Assembly (NCBI GenBank): GCA_964641945.1
Contig: CAZXLQ010000022.1
Location: forward strand, 1-28,914
DNA length: 28,914 nt
Direction of reading: 5' to 3'
DNA from: JADIYM01 sp964641945
GTDB lineage: Bacteria; Acidobacteriota; Blastocatellia; UBA7656; JADIYM01
Made by a program: the position numbers and the translations under genes. Position 1 is the stretch's first letter, and each line of letters starts with the position of its first letter. Shown in pieces: positions 7,771-16,532 of this stretch. The notes under the pieces are model-generated. The model saw only the letters and a program-made list of their open reading frames with translations. It made no database searches and was not told where the DNA came from.

Positions 7771-9702
7771 TCAGGCGACGCTCGAGCGCAGCGCCGCGTG
7801 CCGGTCGTGAAACTGCTGCTGCCAGAGCTCTAGGCTGAGAAACGCCCAGATATTCCGGCTGAACAGGCTCTCCTTCGCCATCATCTTCTCGATGTCGAAT
7901 CCCGGCGTGAGGTAGAAGCGTTTGCGAGCCCGCTCGCTCCTGAACGTATCGAGGACAAACTCGCGCGTATGCCCGCCTTGCCGCATCCACACCTGCAGCG
8001 GCACGGGGAAACCCATCTTGTCCTTGCGTTCTAGGATCGGTTTGGGAAGCTTGTCGGCGAAGGCGTGGCGCAGCAGGCGCTTCAGTTCGCCGTTCTGGAA
8101 CTTGACGTTGGCCGGGATCGTGGCCGCGAGCTCCACCAGCGGGTGATCGAGGAGTGGCACGCGCGACTCGATCCCGTGCGCCATGCTCATGCGGTCCTCG
8201 ACCTGAAGGAGCGCCGGCAGCAGCGTCTTGAAGTCGAAGTGCGTCATGCTGTCGAAGTAAGACTCCTTCCCGACGTTCTTGCCCCAGTAGATCGCCTGGA
8301 AGTCCTCGAACGAGCTCGCGCCGTGAAAGAGGCTCCAGTCCACTACGTTGCCGAAAGTGTTGGAGCGGTTGATCAGCCGGAAGTAGCGCTTATCGCGCTC
8401 GTCGAATATGCCTTCGGCCCAGAACTCCTGGATCAGCGGTTTGTACTGCTGCAGCGTGCGCAGGTTGGGAATGATGGATTCATAGGTGACGACGAAGTTC
8501 CCGCTGTTCATCGTCCCGTCGAGCGCGCCCTTGATGCACTGCTCGAAGTAGGCGAGCAGGTAGCGGGCATAGCCGCCGAAGATCTCGTCTCCGCCCTGGC
8601 CGCCGAGCACCACCTTGAGGTGGTCGCGCACGGTGCGCGACACCATGTACTGCGGGAAGGATCCCGGGCCGGCTACCGGCTGATCGAGGTGATAGATCAC
8701 CCTCGCGATGTTCTCCACGAAGTCGCTTTCGCCGATGTCGGTCTCGTGCAGGAGCATTCCCTGCTCGGCGGCGAGCGTCTTGGCGTAGCGCGACTCGTCG
8801 AACGCGTCGCCGAGCATGAACCGGCCGTTGAACGCCTGAAACCGGTGGGCAGGCCGGAGCTCACGCGCGAGCGCCGCGACGAGGCTCGAGTCGACGCCGC
8901 CACTGACATACGCTCCCACCTCCACGTCCGCGCGCAGGTGCACGTCCACCGAATCGAGGAGGCGCTCGCGGACCTGGTCCACGAAGTAACGCTCGGTGTG
9001 TTCCCAGTCTACGTCGTAGTGCACCTCCCAATATCGCCGTAGTGCGATGGCCCCTGACGGTTCGACGTATCCGCAGTGGGCGGGCTGCAGCTCCTTGATC
9101 CCGGCGAAGAGCGTGCGCTCGCCAAGGCAAAACTGGAAGCAGAAGTAGTCATGCAAGCCGTCGATGTCGGTGTCGAGCTTGGGCAGGAACGGCACGAGCG
9201 CTTTCATCTCCGACGCGAACAGGAATCGCTTGCCGTCGGAGTAGTAGTAGAACGGCTTGATGCCGAAGCGATCCCGCGCGATGAAGAGCCTGCGGGCTTT
9301 CGCGTCCCAAAGCGCGAACGCGAACATTCCACGCAGACGCTCGACGCACGCTTCGCCCCAGCGCTCATAGGCGCGCAGGACTACTTCCGTGTCCGAGGTG
9401 GTCCGGAAGTTCTCTTTGCCGAGCTCGTGCCGGAGCTCGACATAGTTGTAGATCTCGCCGTTGTAGGTGATGACGTTGCCCGACTCGGAGGCCATCGGCT
9501 GCGCAGCGGCGTCCGACAGGTCGATGATGCTTAGGCGAACGTGCACGAAACCGGCTCGCCCTTGTGGATCGATCCACGTTCCATCGCCGTCAGGACCTCT
9601 GTGGCGAAGGAGCTTGACCATTTCCGAGAGCTTGGCGCGAAGGCTACGGGCATCCGGGCGTGACGCGGTGTCAGGAGCGAGCAAACCGCCGATTCCACAC
9701 AT
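7771..9702 (-). CDS. asparagine-synthase-like amidotransferase (putative uronamide synthase)
   Basis: A 643-residue class-II glutamine amidotransferase fused to an AsnB-type ATP-binding synthetase domain. Cys2 (MCGIGG) is the glutaminase nucleophile; RHRGPDG is at 33-39 and NGEIYNY at 81-87. The PPi-loop SGGVDSS is at 267-273, and GGQGGDEIFGGYARY and ESRVPLLDHPLVE follow. All key residues are present, so it should be active. In surface-polysaccharide loci such proteins are proposed to amidate uronic acid carboxyls rather than make asparagine; Bordetella WbmE is the model. Its place directly before the WbmH/G/F trio supports amidation of a 2,3-diacetamido-uronic acid (inference). The ATG at 9702 comes two bases after the preceding stop. 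Confidence 0.88.
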   Translation of the reverse strand: MCGIGGLLAPDTASRPDARSLRAKLSEMVKLLRHRGPDGDGTWIDPQGRAGFVHVRLSIIDLSDAAAQPMASESGNVITYNGEIYNYVELRHELGKENFRTTSDTEVVLRAYERWGEACVERLRGMFAFALWDAKARRLFIARDRFGIKPFYYYSDGKRFLFASEMKALVPFLPKLDTDIDGLHDYFCFQFCLGERTLFAGIKELQPAHCGYVEPSGAIALRRYWEVHYDVDWEHTERYFVDQVRERLLDSVDVHLRADVEVGAYVSGGVDSSLVAALARELRPAHRFQAFNGRFMLGDAFDESRYAKTLAAEQGMLLHETDIGESDFVENIARVIYHLDQPVAGPGSFPQYMVSRTVRDHLKVVLGGQGGDEIFGGYARYLLAYFEQCIKGALDGTMNSGNFVVTYESIIPNLRTLQQYKPLIQEFWAEGIFDERDKRYFRLINRSNTFGNVVDWSLFHGASSFEDFQAIYWGKNVGKESYFDSMTHFDFKTLLPALLQVEDRMSMAHGIESRVPLLDHPLVELAATIPANVKFQNGELKRLLRHAFADKLPKPILERKDKMGFPVPLQVWMRQGGHTREFVLDTFRSERARKRFYLTPGFDIEKMMAKESLFSRNIWAFLSLELWQQQFHDRHAALRSSVA

Positions 9703-9704
9703 GA

Positions 9705-11114
9705 CTATCGATCTAGCCCCAGGACTCTTCGCGCCAGGGGCCTTAGGCGCTGTTTCGCGCGATCAGGCAGAAGAGTCCAGACAGACGTGAGAAGGCGCAT
9801 GGCTACGGCGTGCGGGCGGATTACCCGCATAGGCAAACCTGGCCGTAGTTGTAAGCGTTCCCAGCGCGCCCTGAGCCGCCAGTGGGCCGCGCCAGCGCCC
9901 GGTATCGCCTTCAGTCTTGCTGTCCTCCATGGATGAACCGTACTTGGCAACTGCTGGCGTTTCCTTGGCCCGCCGTCGAGCTTGCCGCGGTCTGATAGTT
10001 CATGCTCGATCACCTCATCTATCCTGGCGACAAACGTTCGATACGAGTACTCCGGATTGAGTGCAATCTCCTCGAAAGCGCAGGCAACAAGCCGCGTCAG
10101 CGCGTTGAGATCTTTTATCGTCGCTACGACCTCGTCGATGTTCGAGAAGTCCTTCTTAAGAGGCACGTAGTGACGATGTGGCTTCAAGATCCCGGAATAC
10201 TCGCCCTCGTACAGCACCATCGCGGTTCGGAGCGCAGCTGCCTCAAATGAACGAGGCGATATCTGGTTAAGCTTGATCCGGTGTTCCAGATCGAGAAAGA
10301 AACGGGCTTGAACCTCTTCGAATGTCGCATCAGGATTCTGAGAGACAAAAGCGTCGACGTTGCGCTGGACTTCCCCGGTAAAGTCGAAGACGCTCGCCCC
10401 GCTCTCGACGCCGAGGACGCTGCGGCACGACGTCAGGAACCCGATCCACCGCTTGCCATATAGGCGGTCCTTCTCCTGGAACGATAGATCAGTAGTCAAC
10501 GACCTACCTTCAGTTGCGGAAAGAAAGCGCGGGACGATCTGCCACTTCTCCGCGCCGAGTTCACCTAGCCAGAATGGCACCATCCGGGTTCTATAGCCGA
10601 TATCAACCTTCCTGGCGGCCAGCGACGGAACGCGGATCCGCGTGAGGTGTTCAGGCACAAAGCCCGTCAGCGTCGGGACCTTTCTCACTCCTGGCAACGC
10701 GGCATTCGAGTACACCTTCTCGATTTCCTCTTCGGGGACGCAAGTGAAGAGGACGTCCACGCCGAGTTCACGGAGGCTGCCGATCGTCGCATCGACGGTA
10801 CGGTACTCATCTTGAATGAGTACAACCTTGAGATTAGGGAACGCCCTGATTCGCTCCCGGGACGCTTCGTCGAAGTGCGCCGGATGCGCTAGGTAGTTCG
10901 AATAATGGATTACCAGAACATCGAATCGGTTCAAAGGGAGTCTTGCAGGTAGCGCCGACACTCCCTTTGCAATCGGACCGAGCAAGGCCAGATAGTTTTG
11001 CACTACCGTCACGCGATGGCGCGAGTAGCGCTGCAACGCGTGGATGTGATCCGAGATTGTGCTGGCCGCCCCCTTTGGGTTGACCACCAAAAGAAGAACT
11101 TCGAGCTTACGCAC
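9705..11114 (-). CDS. glycosyltransferase-like protein, paralogue B
   Basis: A 469-residue paralogue of the protein at 3357-4679. Shared blocks include GYRTR..PFWLG, LYGKRWIGFLTSC, GVESGASVFDFTGEVQ, LNQISPRSFEAAALRTAMV and HYVPLKKDFSN. As in the first copy, the N-terminal half looks like a GT-B acceptor domain and the FEAAALRTAMVLYEGEYSG segment like a GT donor site. The frame runs upstream to 11285, but that part overlaps the methyltransferase gene and is low in family character. I choose the GTG at 11114 (VRKLEVLLLVVNPKG), which aligns with MRKLNVLLL of the first copy and has GGAAG upstream. The base composition is clearly less GC-rich than the first copy, arguing against a recent in-place duplication. 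The activity is not proven. Confidence 0.75.
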   Translation of the reverse strand: MRKLEVLLLVVNPKGAASTISDHIHALQRYSRHRVTVVQNYLALLGPIAKGVSALPARLPLNRFDVLVIHYSNYLAHPAHFDEASRERIRAFPNLKVVLIQDEYRTVDATIGSLRELGVDVLFTCVPEEEIEKVYSNAALPGVRKVPTLTGFVPEHLTRIRVPSLAARKVDIGYRTRMVPFWLGELGAEKWQIVPRFLSATEGRSLTTDLSFQEKDRLYGKRWIGFLTSCRSVLGVESGASVFDFTGEVQRNVDAFVSQNPDATFEEVQARFFLDLEHRIKLNQISPRSFEAAALRTAMVLYEGEYSGILKPHRHYVPLKKDFSNIDEVVATIKDLNALTRLVACAFEEIALNPEYSYRTFVARIDEVIEHELSDRGKLDGGPRKRQQLPSTVHPWRTARLKAIPGAGAAHWRLRARWERLQLRPGLPMRVIRPHAVAMRLLTSVWTLLPDRAKQRLRPLARRVLGLDR

Positions 11115-11128
11115 TTGCTTCCAGCCTG

Positions 11129-11950
11129 CTACCTGATCGCGGCGACGTAGATGTCGAGACCCGAGGCATGCCCCAGGCTGCCGAGGAGTGCAGCGCGCGA
11201 AACCAGAACGCGTCCTCGAAAGGTCAGTGGATCGCAGTTCTCTTTGCGGAACGTGACACTCGAGAATCGCGCGAACATCCTGCACAGCTGCTTGATCGAG
11301 AAAAAAGCGGTCTCCGGTGCGCCATCGCCTTGCGACCCCGAGTCATACGCCTTGCGCTGCTCCTCCGTGGAAGCGCCTACCGCGGTCGGCAGGCCAACCT
11401 CGCCAAGCAGCGCCATGAAAGTCTTACCCGGCCACTTGAGCCAATGGCGATACGAGAACTGGTTATAGACCATTACGTATGCAGTGCCACCAGGTTTGAG
11501 CACTCGCCACGTTTCATCAATGCACCGTTGCGTGTCTCCTGTATGGTGAAAACACCCAATCGACACGACGAAATCCATAGACTGATCGGGGAACGGGCAC
11601 CGTAGGATACTTCCTCGTTCGGCGCGCCCAGAGAGCCCCTGCATTCGTAATCGGTGGTTCATCATCCACACAGGCGAACTCGCGATGTCTAGGCCGACGT
11701 AATCTGCCCCCGCCTCAGCAATCTTCTGCCCCAGGGTGCCGTAGCCAAGACCGATCTCAAGGACACGGCTGGCGGCCATCCTCGAAACCGGGACGTGGTG
11801 AAGTAAGTACGGATAGAACCCCAAGTAATAGTCATCGAACCGCTTTAACGACTCGAGAGAGTGGTCGGTGATGCCAAGATGCTTGGCCAAGCCGGTACCA
11901 CAGAGCTCGTTCCAAAAGTCAGCGTTCTCGTTATCGATATCAGTGGTCAT
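11129..11950 (-). CDS. class I SAM-dependent methyltransferase
   Basis: A 273-residue methyltransferase. The SAM-binding motif I is VLEIGLGYGTLG at 63-74, the acidic residue after strand 2 is Asp88 (YVGLDIA), and the post-motif region FVVSIGCFHHTGD and WRVLKPGGTAYV follow in the normal order. There is no membrane segment. The substrate is not readable. Placed between the ABC exporter permease and a glycosyltransferase-like gene, it could O- or N-methylate a sugar or a chain end. In ABC-exported O-antigens terminal methylation can set chain length, so a capping role is attractive but unproven. The ATG at 11950 has no strong ribosome site; 51 bases separate it from the permease gene. Confidence 0.82.
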   Translation of the reverse strand: MTTDIDNENADFWNELCGTGLAKHLGITDHSLESLKRFDDYYLGFYPYLLHHVPVSRMAASRVLEIGLGYGTLGQKIAEAGADYVGLDIASSPVWMMNHRLRMQGLSGRAERGSILRCPFPDQSMDFVVSIGCFHHTGDTQRCIDETWRVLKPGGTAYVMVYNQFSYRHWLKWPGKTFMALLGEVGLPTAVGASTEEQRKAYDSGSQGDGAPETAFFSIKQLCRMFARFSSVTFRKENCDPLTFRGRVLVSRAALLGSLGHASGLDIYVAAIR

Positions 11951-12001
11951 GAGAGCGAGGGCGCTCAGCCTCGGTCGTGATGCCGCAGCCCGCCTGGCCG
12001 G

Positions 12002-12787
12002 CTACAAAGCAGCCTCAAAGAATCCCTTGACTCGCCGAAATATCGTGAGCGTCAAGTACCCAAGCGCGAGCGACAGGACAGCAACGTATGCTAGCCCGAG
12101 CAGATCCGGCGGGCGATGGTACAAGAGTACTGCCCTGTATGCCTCCGAAAGTATGAAGAACGGATTGAATCGGGACAGATCCTGGAGCGCTCGGGGCATG
12201 CTCTCAATCGGGTAGAAGATCGGCGTCGCGAACAGTAGCGCCAACAGGAGATTCGGAAGCGCATACGCGAGGTCTCGAAAGAAAACGGCCATGGCTGCGA
12301 GAAGAAAGCCGGCCGCGACAACGAGCAGGAACTGAAGCGCGACAACGGGAAAGATGAGAAGCGCATGCCAGGTTGGGAAGTTCCCGTCCAACAGCAACAA
12401 CCCGAACAAGAATACTAGGCTGACCGCGAGCGGAAGTACGCCTGTCAACGCGCCAGCAATGGGAAGCACTTCAACCTTGAACGCGAGATTTTTGACGAGA
12501 CCCGATGCCGACACCACCGACGTGGTCGACGTCATAACCGACTCAGTGACGGCAATCCATGGTCCGTAGCCGCTGATCAGCCAGATTGCGTAGGCAAGAG
12601 TGGTCTCGGCTCCCGGGAGCCTTATTCTGTAGACGTACCCGAACACGAAGGTGAAGATCGTGAGCATGAGCAGAGGGTTCGCAATCCCCCAGATGCTCCC
12701 GAGACTAGAGCCTAGATACTTGTCCCTCAGATTGTTTCTGAGGACGTTTACGACCATCCTGAGATCGCGCGCTTCGAATCCGAGCAT
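12002..12787 (-). CDS. wzm: ABC-2 type polysaccharide exporter permease (Wzm-like)
   Basis: A 261-residue inner-membrane permease. About six hydrophobic segments are visible, near 33-52, 64-80, 105-133, 141-170, 175-194 and 228-250. The soluble N-terminal stretch (DLRMVVNVLRNNLRDKYLGSS) and the PIFYPIESMP segment are typical of Wzm/KpsM-type ABC-2 permeases. It would form the channel through which the finished lipid-linked O-polysaccharide crosses the inner membrane. The ATG at 12787 lies 11 bases after the stop of the Wzt-like gene upstream. Only one permease is present although two ATPase genes precede it. Confidence 0.92.
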   Translation of the reverse strand: MLGFEARDLRMVVNVLRNNLRDKYLGSSLGSIWGIANPLLMLTIFTFVFGYVYRIRLPGAETTLAYAIWLISGYGPWIAVTESVMTSTTSVVSASGLVKNLAFKVEVLPIAGALTGVLPLAVSLVFLFGLLLLDGNFPTWHALLIFPVVALQFLLVVAAGFLLAAMAVFFRDLAYALPNLLLALLFATPIFYPIESMPRALQDLSRFNPFFILSEAYRAVLLYHRPPDLLGLAYVAVLSLALGYLTLTIFRRVKGFFEAAL

Positions 12788-12798
12788 TTTTGATCGAC

Positions 12799-14013
12799 CT
12801 ATCTGAGGTCTTCAACGATGAAGCCATACGGGTAATACAGTGCGGGCCTCCCGCCAGATGGTTCAGTTTGAGAAATGACCTCAATAATCGAAGATCGCTC
12901 CGCTGCTAAGGATCCGGCGCGGGTAAGTCGGACGACGATCTTGTAGGTACCATGCGCCAGCGCCGCTGGGATCAGTGCCTCGACATCGAACCGTCCTTCC
13001 GGCCCGAGAGCGAGCGCGGGATCTGTGGTCGACAATGAGTCCTCGTGGAGCATTAGACCATCGAGGCGTTCGATCTCGAGCCATAACTCGATATCCTGGG
13101 GGGTCGCTGGATACGATCCAGTAATCCTTATAGAGATGCCATGCTCCGCTCGTATAGTCGAGCGAGGATACGATTCGTCGCCCTGATATATGCGCAGCGA
13201 TTCAAGCGCAAATCCGTCCAGGAACGACCGTGCCGTAATGTGGGCACGGAACTGCTCGCGCATCTCAGCCTCATCCTTTTCGTGGATGGACTTTGCGTAG
13301 GCGTCCGTAACGGCCTCGGGCGTACCGTCCATTATGATGCGTCCGTTATCCATCCACAGGCATCGGTTGCAGATCTCTTTGATCGCCGATAGTCCGTGTG
13401 AGACCACGATCACGATCTTGCCCTTTGCGCATATCTCTCGTATTCGGCGGGTCGCCTTTGCAGAAAACGCTGCGTCGCCGACCGAAAGAGCCTCATCTAT
13501 CAGGAGGATCTCCGGCTCAATGTGCGAGATCATGGCGAAGGCCAATCGCGCTTTCATTCCCGTCGAATAGGTCCGGATGGGCCGGTCAATGAACTCTCCG
13601 AGGTCAGCGAAGCCAATGATCTCTCCTATTACCCTGTCGACTTCGGCCCGAGTTTTTCCCTGAACTTCGCCGTCCAGGTAAATGTTCTCGCGCCCGCTGA
13701 GGTCCTCACGCAGCCCGACACCCAGGGTTAAGATGGAAGTCACTCGGCCCTCTACTCGCACGATCCCGGATGTCGGCGCGCCGACCGCCGCGATCATATG
13801 TAGTAGGGTGGACTTGCCCGCCCCGTTGCGTCCCACTATGCCAACACGCTCACCTGCAGCCACCTCAAGAGACACCCGGTCTACTGCGACCTTTGTGCCG
13901 GCCCTCGGCACAGCCGTGCCTCGACCGAGAAGGACGTCGCGTACCGTGCGCGCTGCCTCACTCAAATCGAGCGGATAGGTCTTCGTCACTTCGGTTAGCT
14001 GGATACTAGGCAT
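12799..14013 (-). CDS. wzt: ABC exporter ATPase with C-terminal glycan-binding-type domain (Wzt-like 1)
   Basis: A 404-residue Wzt-type ATPase. The nucleotide-binding domain (about 1-245) has Walker A GRNGAGKST at 61-69, signature YSTGMKARL at 149-157, Walker B ILLIDEALSVGD at 169-180 and the switch His at 206 (VVSHG). Residues from about 265 to 404 are beta-rich and fit a Wzt C-terminal carbohydrate-binding domain, the part that in known systems recognises the capped non-reducing end of the O-chain. All catalytic motifs look intact. The ATG at 14013 overlaps the stop of the second ATPase gene by eight bases, so the two are probably made together. It is the ATPase immediately next to the permease gene. 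Confidence 0.92.
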   Translation of the reverse strand: MPSIQLTEVTKTYPLDLSEAARTVRDVLLGRGTAVPRAGTKVAVDRVSLEVAAGERVGIVGRNGAGKSTLLHMIAAVGAPTSGIVRVEGRVTSILTLGVGLREDLSGRENIYLDGEVQGKTRAEVDRVIGEIIGFADLGEFIDRPIRTYSTGMKARLAFAMISHIEPEILLIDEALSVGDAAFSAKATRRIREICAKGKIVIVVSHGLSAIKEICNRCLWMDNGRIIMDGTPEAVTDAYAKSIHEKDEAEMREQFRAHITARSFLDGFALESLRIYQGDESYPRSTIRAEHGISIRITGSYPATPQDIELWLEIERLDGLMLHEDSLSTTDPALALGPEGRFDVEALIPAALAHGTYKIVVRLTRAGSLAAERSSIIEVISQTEPSGGRPALYYPYGFIVEDLR

Positions 14014-15211
14014 CCAATTTGCCCCCTCGCCGCCACGTGACAGGCAGCCTCGTCGGTGTACGGCAGCGATTGCCGACTACAGTCAGGCCGATTCCCGACC
14101 CATAGGTCCAGCCCAGGGTGTCGCAGTTGACCAGCAGACCATCGTCGGTCCGAGCGCGCAGGAAGAGATTCAACAGGTACTCACCCGGTGCGAGCGGGAG
14201 CTGTGGAATGCGTATCGTGACCTTGAAGTTGCCTATGCTCGCGGCGACAGGGTGAAAACTAGACAGGAGCAATACCTCCCATCCGATGCCTAGCCGCAGC
14301 ATTTCAATAGAGAACGCGATCTCAACCGGGCTCGGTGCGGATACTGAAACGACAAACGAGACTTGCCAGTCGTGGCCAGAGACGGCCGGGTATTTCGGCT
14401 TTACGTCGACGAAGCGAGCGAACTTCTGGTCCGGACGTGGAAGCGATAAATATCGAGCGACGGCCACGTCCGACTGTCCCGAATATGCGATGCGACCGCG
14501 TTCCAATATATGGGAGACCTCGCAGAGCTTGATTACCGCTGACCAATCGTGGGTGACCACAACGCCGGATGCCCCGCGGGTCAGTCTTTCCCGAACGCGG
14601 CGCCAGCACTTGGCCTGAAAGTGTTCGTCGCCCACCGACAGAACCTCGTCGATCAAGTAAACGTCCTGGTCGATCGCAGTAGCGGTGGAGAAATAGAGTC
14701 GAGCCGCCATGCCTGCTGAGTACGTGTAGATACGCCGGTCGAAGAAGCTCTCGAGTTCTGAAAACTGCGCGATCTCGAGGACCAAGTCGCGAAGCCGGCG
14801 GCCACTGATCCCTTGGAGCCTAAGCAGCCTTTCGGCGTACTCGCGTCCGGAGATAAATCGGTTCCCCACGCCCCCGAGCTCGAAGAGGCTCGCCACCCCG
14901 CCGCGCACGGAAACGCTCCCGGAACTGGGGCTATAGACGCCAGCCATTACCCGCAGAAGCGTGCTCTTGCCCGCGCCATTCCCGCCGAGAATACCGACGA
15001 TCTTCCCTTTGGGAACCGTGAGCGAGACGCCGCGAAGCGCTTCAATCGTTTCGGCGCCGGACGACATGCCGAGTACGAGACGCCAGGATACGCCCTCATC
15101 TAAAACTGGGAAGCGCTTGACCACGTCCGTACAGAGGATCGCGTACCTATTACCCAGATGCTTCCCGTGAACAAAACGCCCATTGGACGCAACTACGGCT
15201 TGATGTGACAT
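14006..15211 (-). CDS. second ABC exporter ATPase with C-terminal domain (Wzt-like 2)
   Basis: A 401-residue ABC ATPase of the Wzt/teichoic-acid exporter group, clearly diverged from its downstream neighbour. Walker A is GGNGAGKST at 76-84, the signature YSAGMAARL at 164-172, Walker B VYLIDEVLSVGD at 184-195 and the switch His at 221 (VVTHD). A beta-rich C-terminal part (about 265-401) is again present and differs from that of the first ATPase. Since all motifs are kept, both ATPases may be active, possibly as a heterodimer on one permease. Alternatively each serves a different glycan. The gene starts at ATG 15211, 34 bases after the preceding glycosyltransferase stop, with only a weak ribosome site. 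Confidence 0.9.
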   Translation of the reverse strand: MSHQAVVASNGRFVHGKHLGNRYAILCTDVVKRFPVLDEGVSWRLVLGMSSGAETIEALRGVSLTVPKGKIVGILGGNGAGKSTLLRVMAGVYSPSSGSVSVRGGVASLFELGGVGNRFISGREYAERLLRLQGISGRRLRDLVLEIAQFSELESFFDRRIYTYSAGMAARLYFSTATAIDQDVYLIDEVLSVGDEHFQAKCWRRVRERLTRGASGVVVTHDWSAVIKLCEVSHILERGRIAYSGQSDVAVARYLSLPRPDQKFARFVDVKPKYPAVSGHDWQVSFVVSVSAPSPVEIAFSIEMLRLGIGWEVLLLSSFHPVAASIGNFKVTIRIPQLPLAPGEYLLNLFLRARTDDGLLVNCDTLGWTYGSGIGLTVVGNRCRTPTRLPVTWRRGGKLDA

Positions 15212-15245
15212 GCGTTAGTTTGATTAAAGACGAGGCACCGCCCCG

Positions 15246-16532
15246 TCAAAGGCCCAAGAGGGCGGAATAGATCTGATCGAATCGCCGGGCGCCAGCGTCC
15301 GCGGAATGCCACTTGAGTGCGAACTCTCGGCTTCGCCTGCCGATCTCAAGGCGCTTCTGCTCGTTGACGAGAAGTTCGACAAGGATATCGTGAACGTTGC
15401 TCGGTGTTGCGCTCACCACCGGGAGTTCATCTACGTAGTCAGGGATCTCGCGGCGCATGCTCTCTAACCACTCGGGGCGGAGAAAACATACCACTGGCTT
15501 GCCCAGCATCATCGCCTCGCGCGCGGTGGCTCCGAAGAATCCGTAGGTAAGCATGTCCAGGAAGATGTCGGCCTGGGCCTGGTAGAAACGCAACTCCCTG
15601 TTGGGGACCTTTGAGAAGAACATCAACTCCACTTTGTGTCCCTCGCGCTTCAGTCGCTCGACGAGCGGGACGTAGATGTGGGTCGACTTGAGGTTGACTC
15701 CGAGCTTGTCGGTCCGAGTGTCAAAGTTTCCGACCGCGTGGAAGAACCGGACGGTCCCGTCCGGAAAGCTCAGGCGATACCTTTCCGGGATCTCGAGGTC
15801 GGGGCGCCAGAAATCTGGGTCGAGGCAATAGAACTCAGGGACCTCGTGGACGCGCGGGTCCACGTTATAGTCCACCCGGTTCCCACCGAGAAGGCACTGA
15901 TAGTCCGCGACTGCGTTGCGGAACCGGCCCCACGAGAGGTTCCGCTCGTCGCTACAGATCTCCGGGCGCTCCCGCCAGGGACAGATCTCGCAAACTGGCT
16001 CCGGACCCCACTTGCGGAAGGAAGCTTGCGACACGCCGTCGAGACAGCCGTTGTTCGAGTAAACAATCTTCTTTCCCAACCGCCTGAGCAACCAGATCTC
16101 GGACTGGGAGCCTAGCAGCTGCTTGAAGAAAGCTGCTAAGAGTTCTCCGAACTTGATCGCGTGCGCATTCGAGAAATGAAAGACGTCATACCGCCAAAGG
16201 GCGGTCAGATAGAATGCAAGTTGAGAGACGATTTCACGGTCGTCACGATAGGTGAAGCGGAAGTCGTGGCCGTGGTAGTAGTTGCGCGACTCATCGTTCG
16301 GATCCCAATCGAGCACGTCCGCTTCCCATCCCAACCCGCGCAACCCGCGTGAGAGATACCAAGCGTTGTAATACGCCTGCCCTGCGAACAAGACGCTCCG
16401 GCGCGGGAGCCAGCGAGCTCGGAGCCTGAAGATTGGCGCGATGAGCCACGCCATGACAAAGCGCAGCGCATGGCGTACTCCGGGTGCTCTACTCAGCCGA
16501 ATGACGGCTTGCGCGATCCGACGAGCTACCAT
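15246..16532 (-). CDS. glycosyltransferase (GT-B-like) with cysteine cluster
   Basis: A 428-residue protein with a GT-B-like C-terminal half: TDKLGVNLKSTHIYVPLVE, AQADIFLDMLTYGFFG, and REAMMLGKPVVCFLRPEW around 338-354, which matches the donor-site helix of GT4 enzymes. The middle carries Cys163 and a CEICPWRERPEIC cluster (Cys181, 184, 193), an arrangement that could bind a metal. The N-terminus (about 21-37) is hydrophobic and may touch the membrane. The frame runs upstream to 16880, but this overlaps the WbqC-like gene; the ATG at 16532 gives a seven-base overlap with that gene's stop and is preferred. It stands just before the two ATPase genes, so it may add a late or terminal residue. 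Confidence 0.8.
   Translation of the reverse strand: MVARRIAQAVIRLSRAPGVRHALRFVMAWLIAPIFRLRARWLPRRSVLFAGQAYYNAWYLSRGLRGLGWEADVLDWDPNDESRNYYHGHDFRFTYRDDREIVSQLAFYLTALWRYDVFHFSNAHAIKFGELLAAFFKQLLGSQSEIWLLRRLGKKIVYSNNGCLDGVSQASFRKWGPEPVCEICPWRERPEICSDERNLSWGRFRNAVADYQCLLGGNRVDYNVDPRVHEVPEFYCLDPDFWRPDLEIPERYRLSFPDGTVRFFHAVGNFDTRTDKLGVNLKSTHIYVPLVERLKREGHKVELMFFSKVPNRELRFYQAQADIFLDMLTYGFFGATAREAMMLGKPVVCFLRPEWLESMRREIPDYVDELPVVSATPSNVHDILVELLVNEQKRLEIGRRSREFALKWHSADAGARRFDQIYSALLGL

Noticed and set aside
12002..15211. The ABC genes as a drug or teichoic-acid exporter
   Set aside because: The ATPase C-terminal extensions and the O-antigen setting favour polysaccharide export; nothing else suggests a Gram-positive host.
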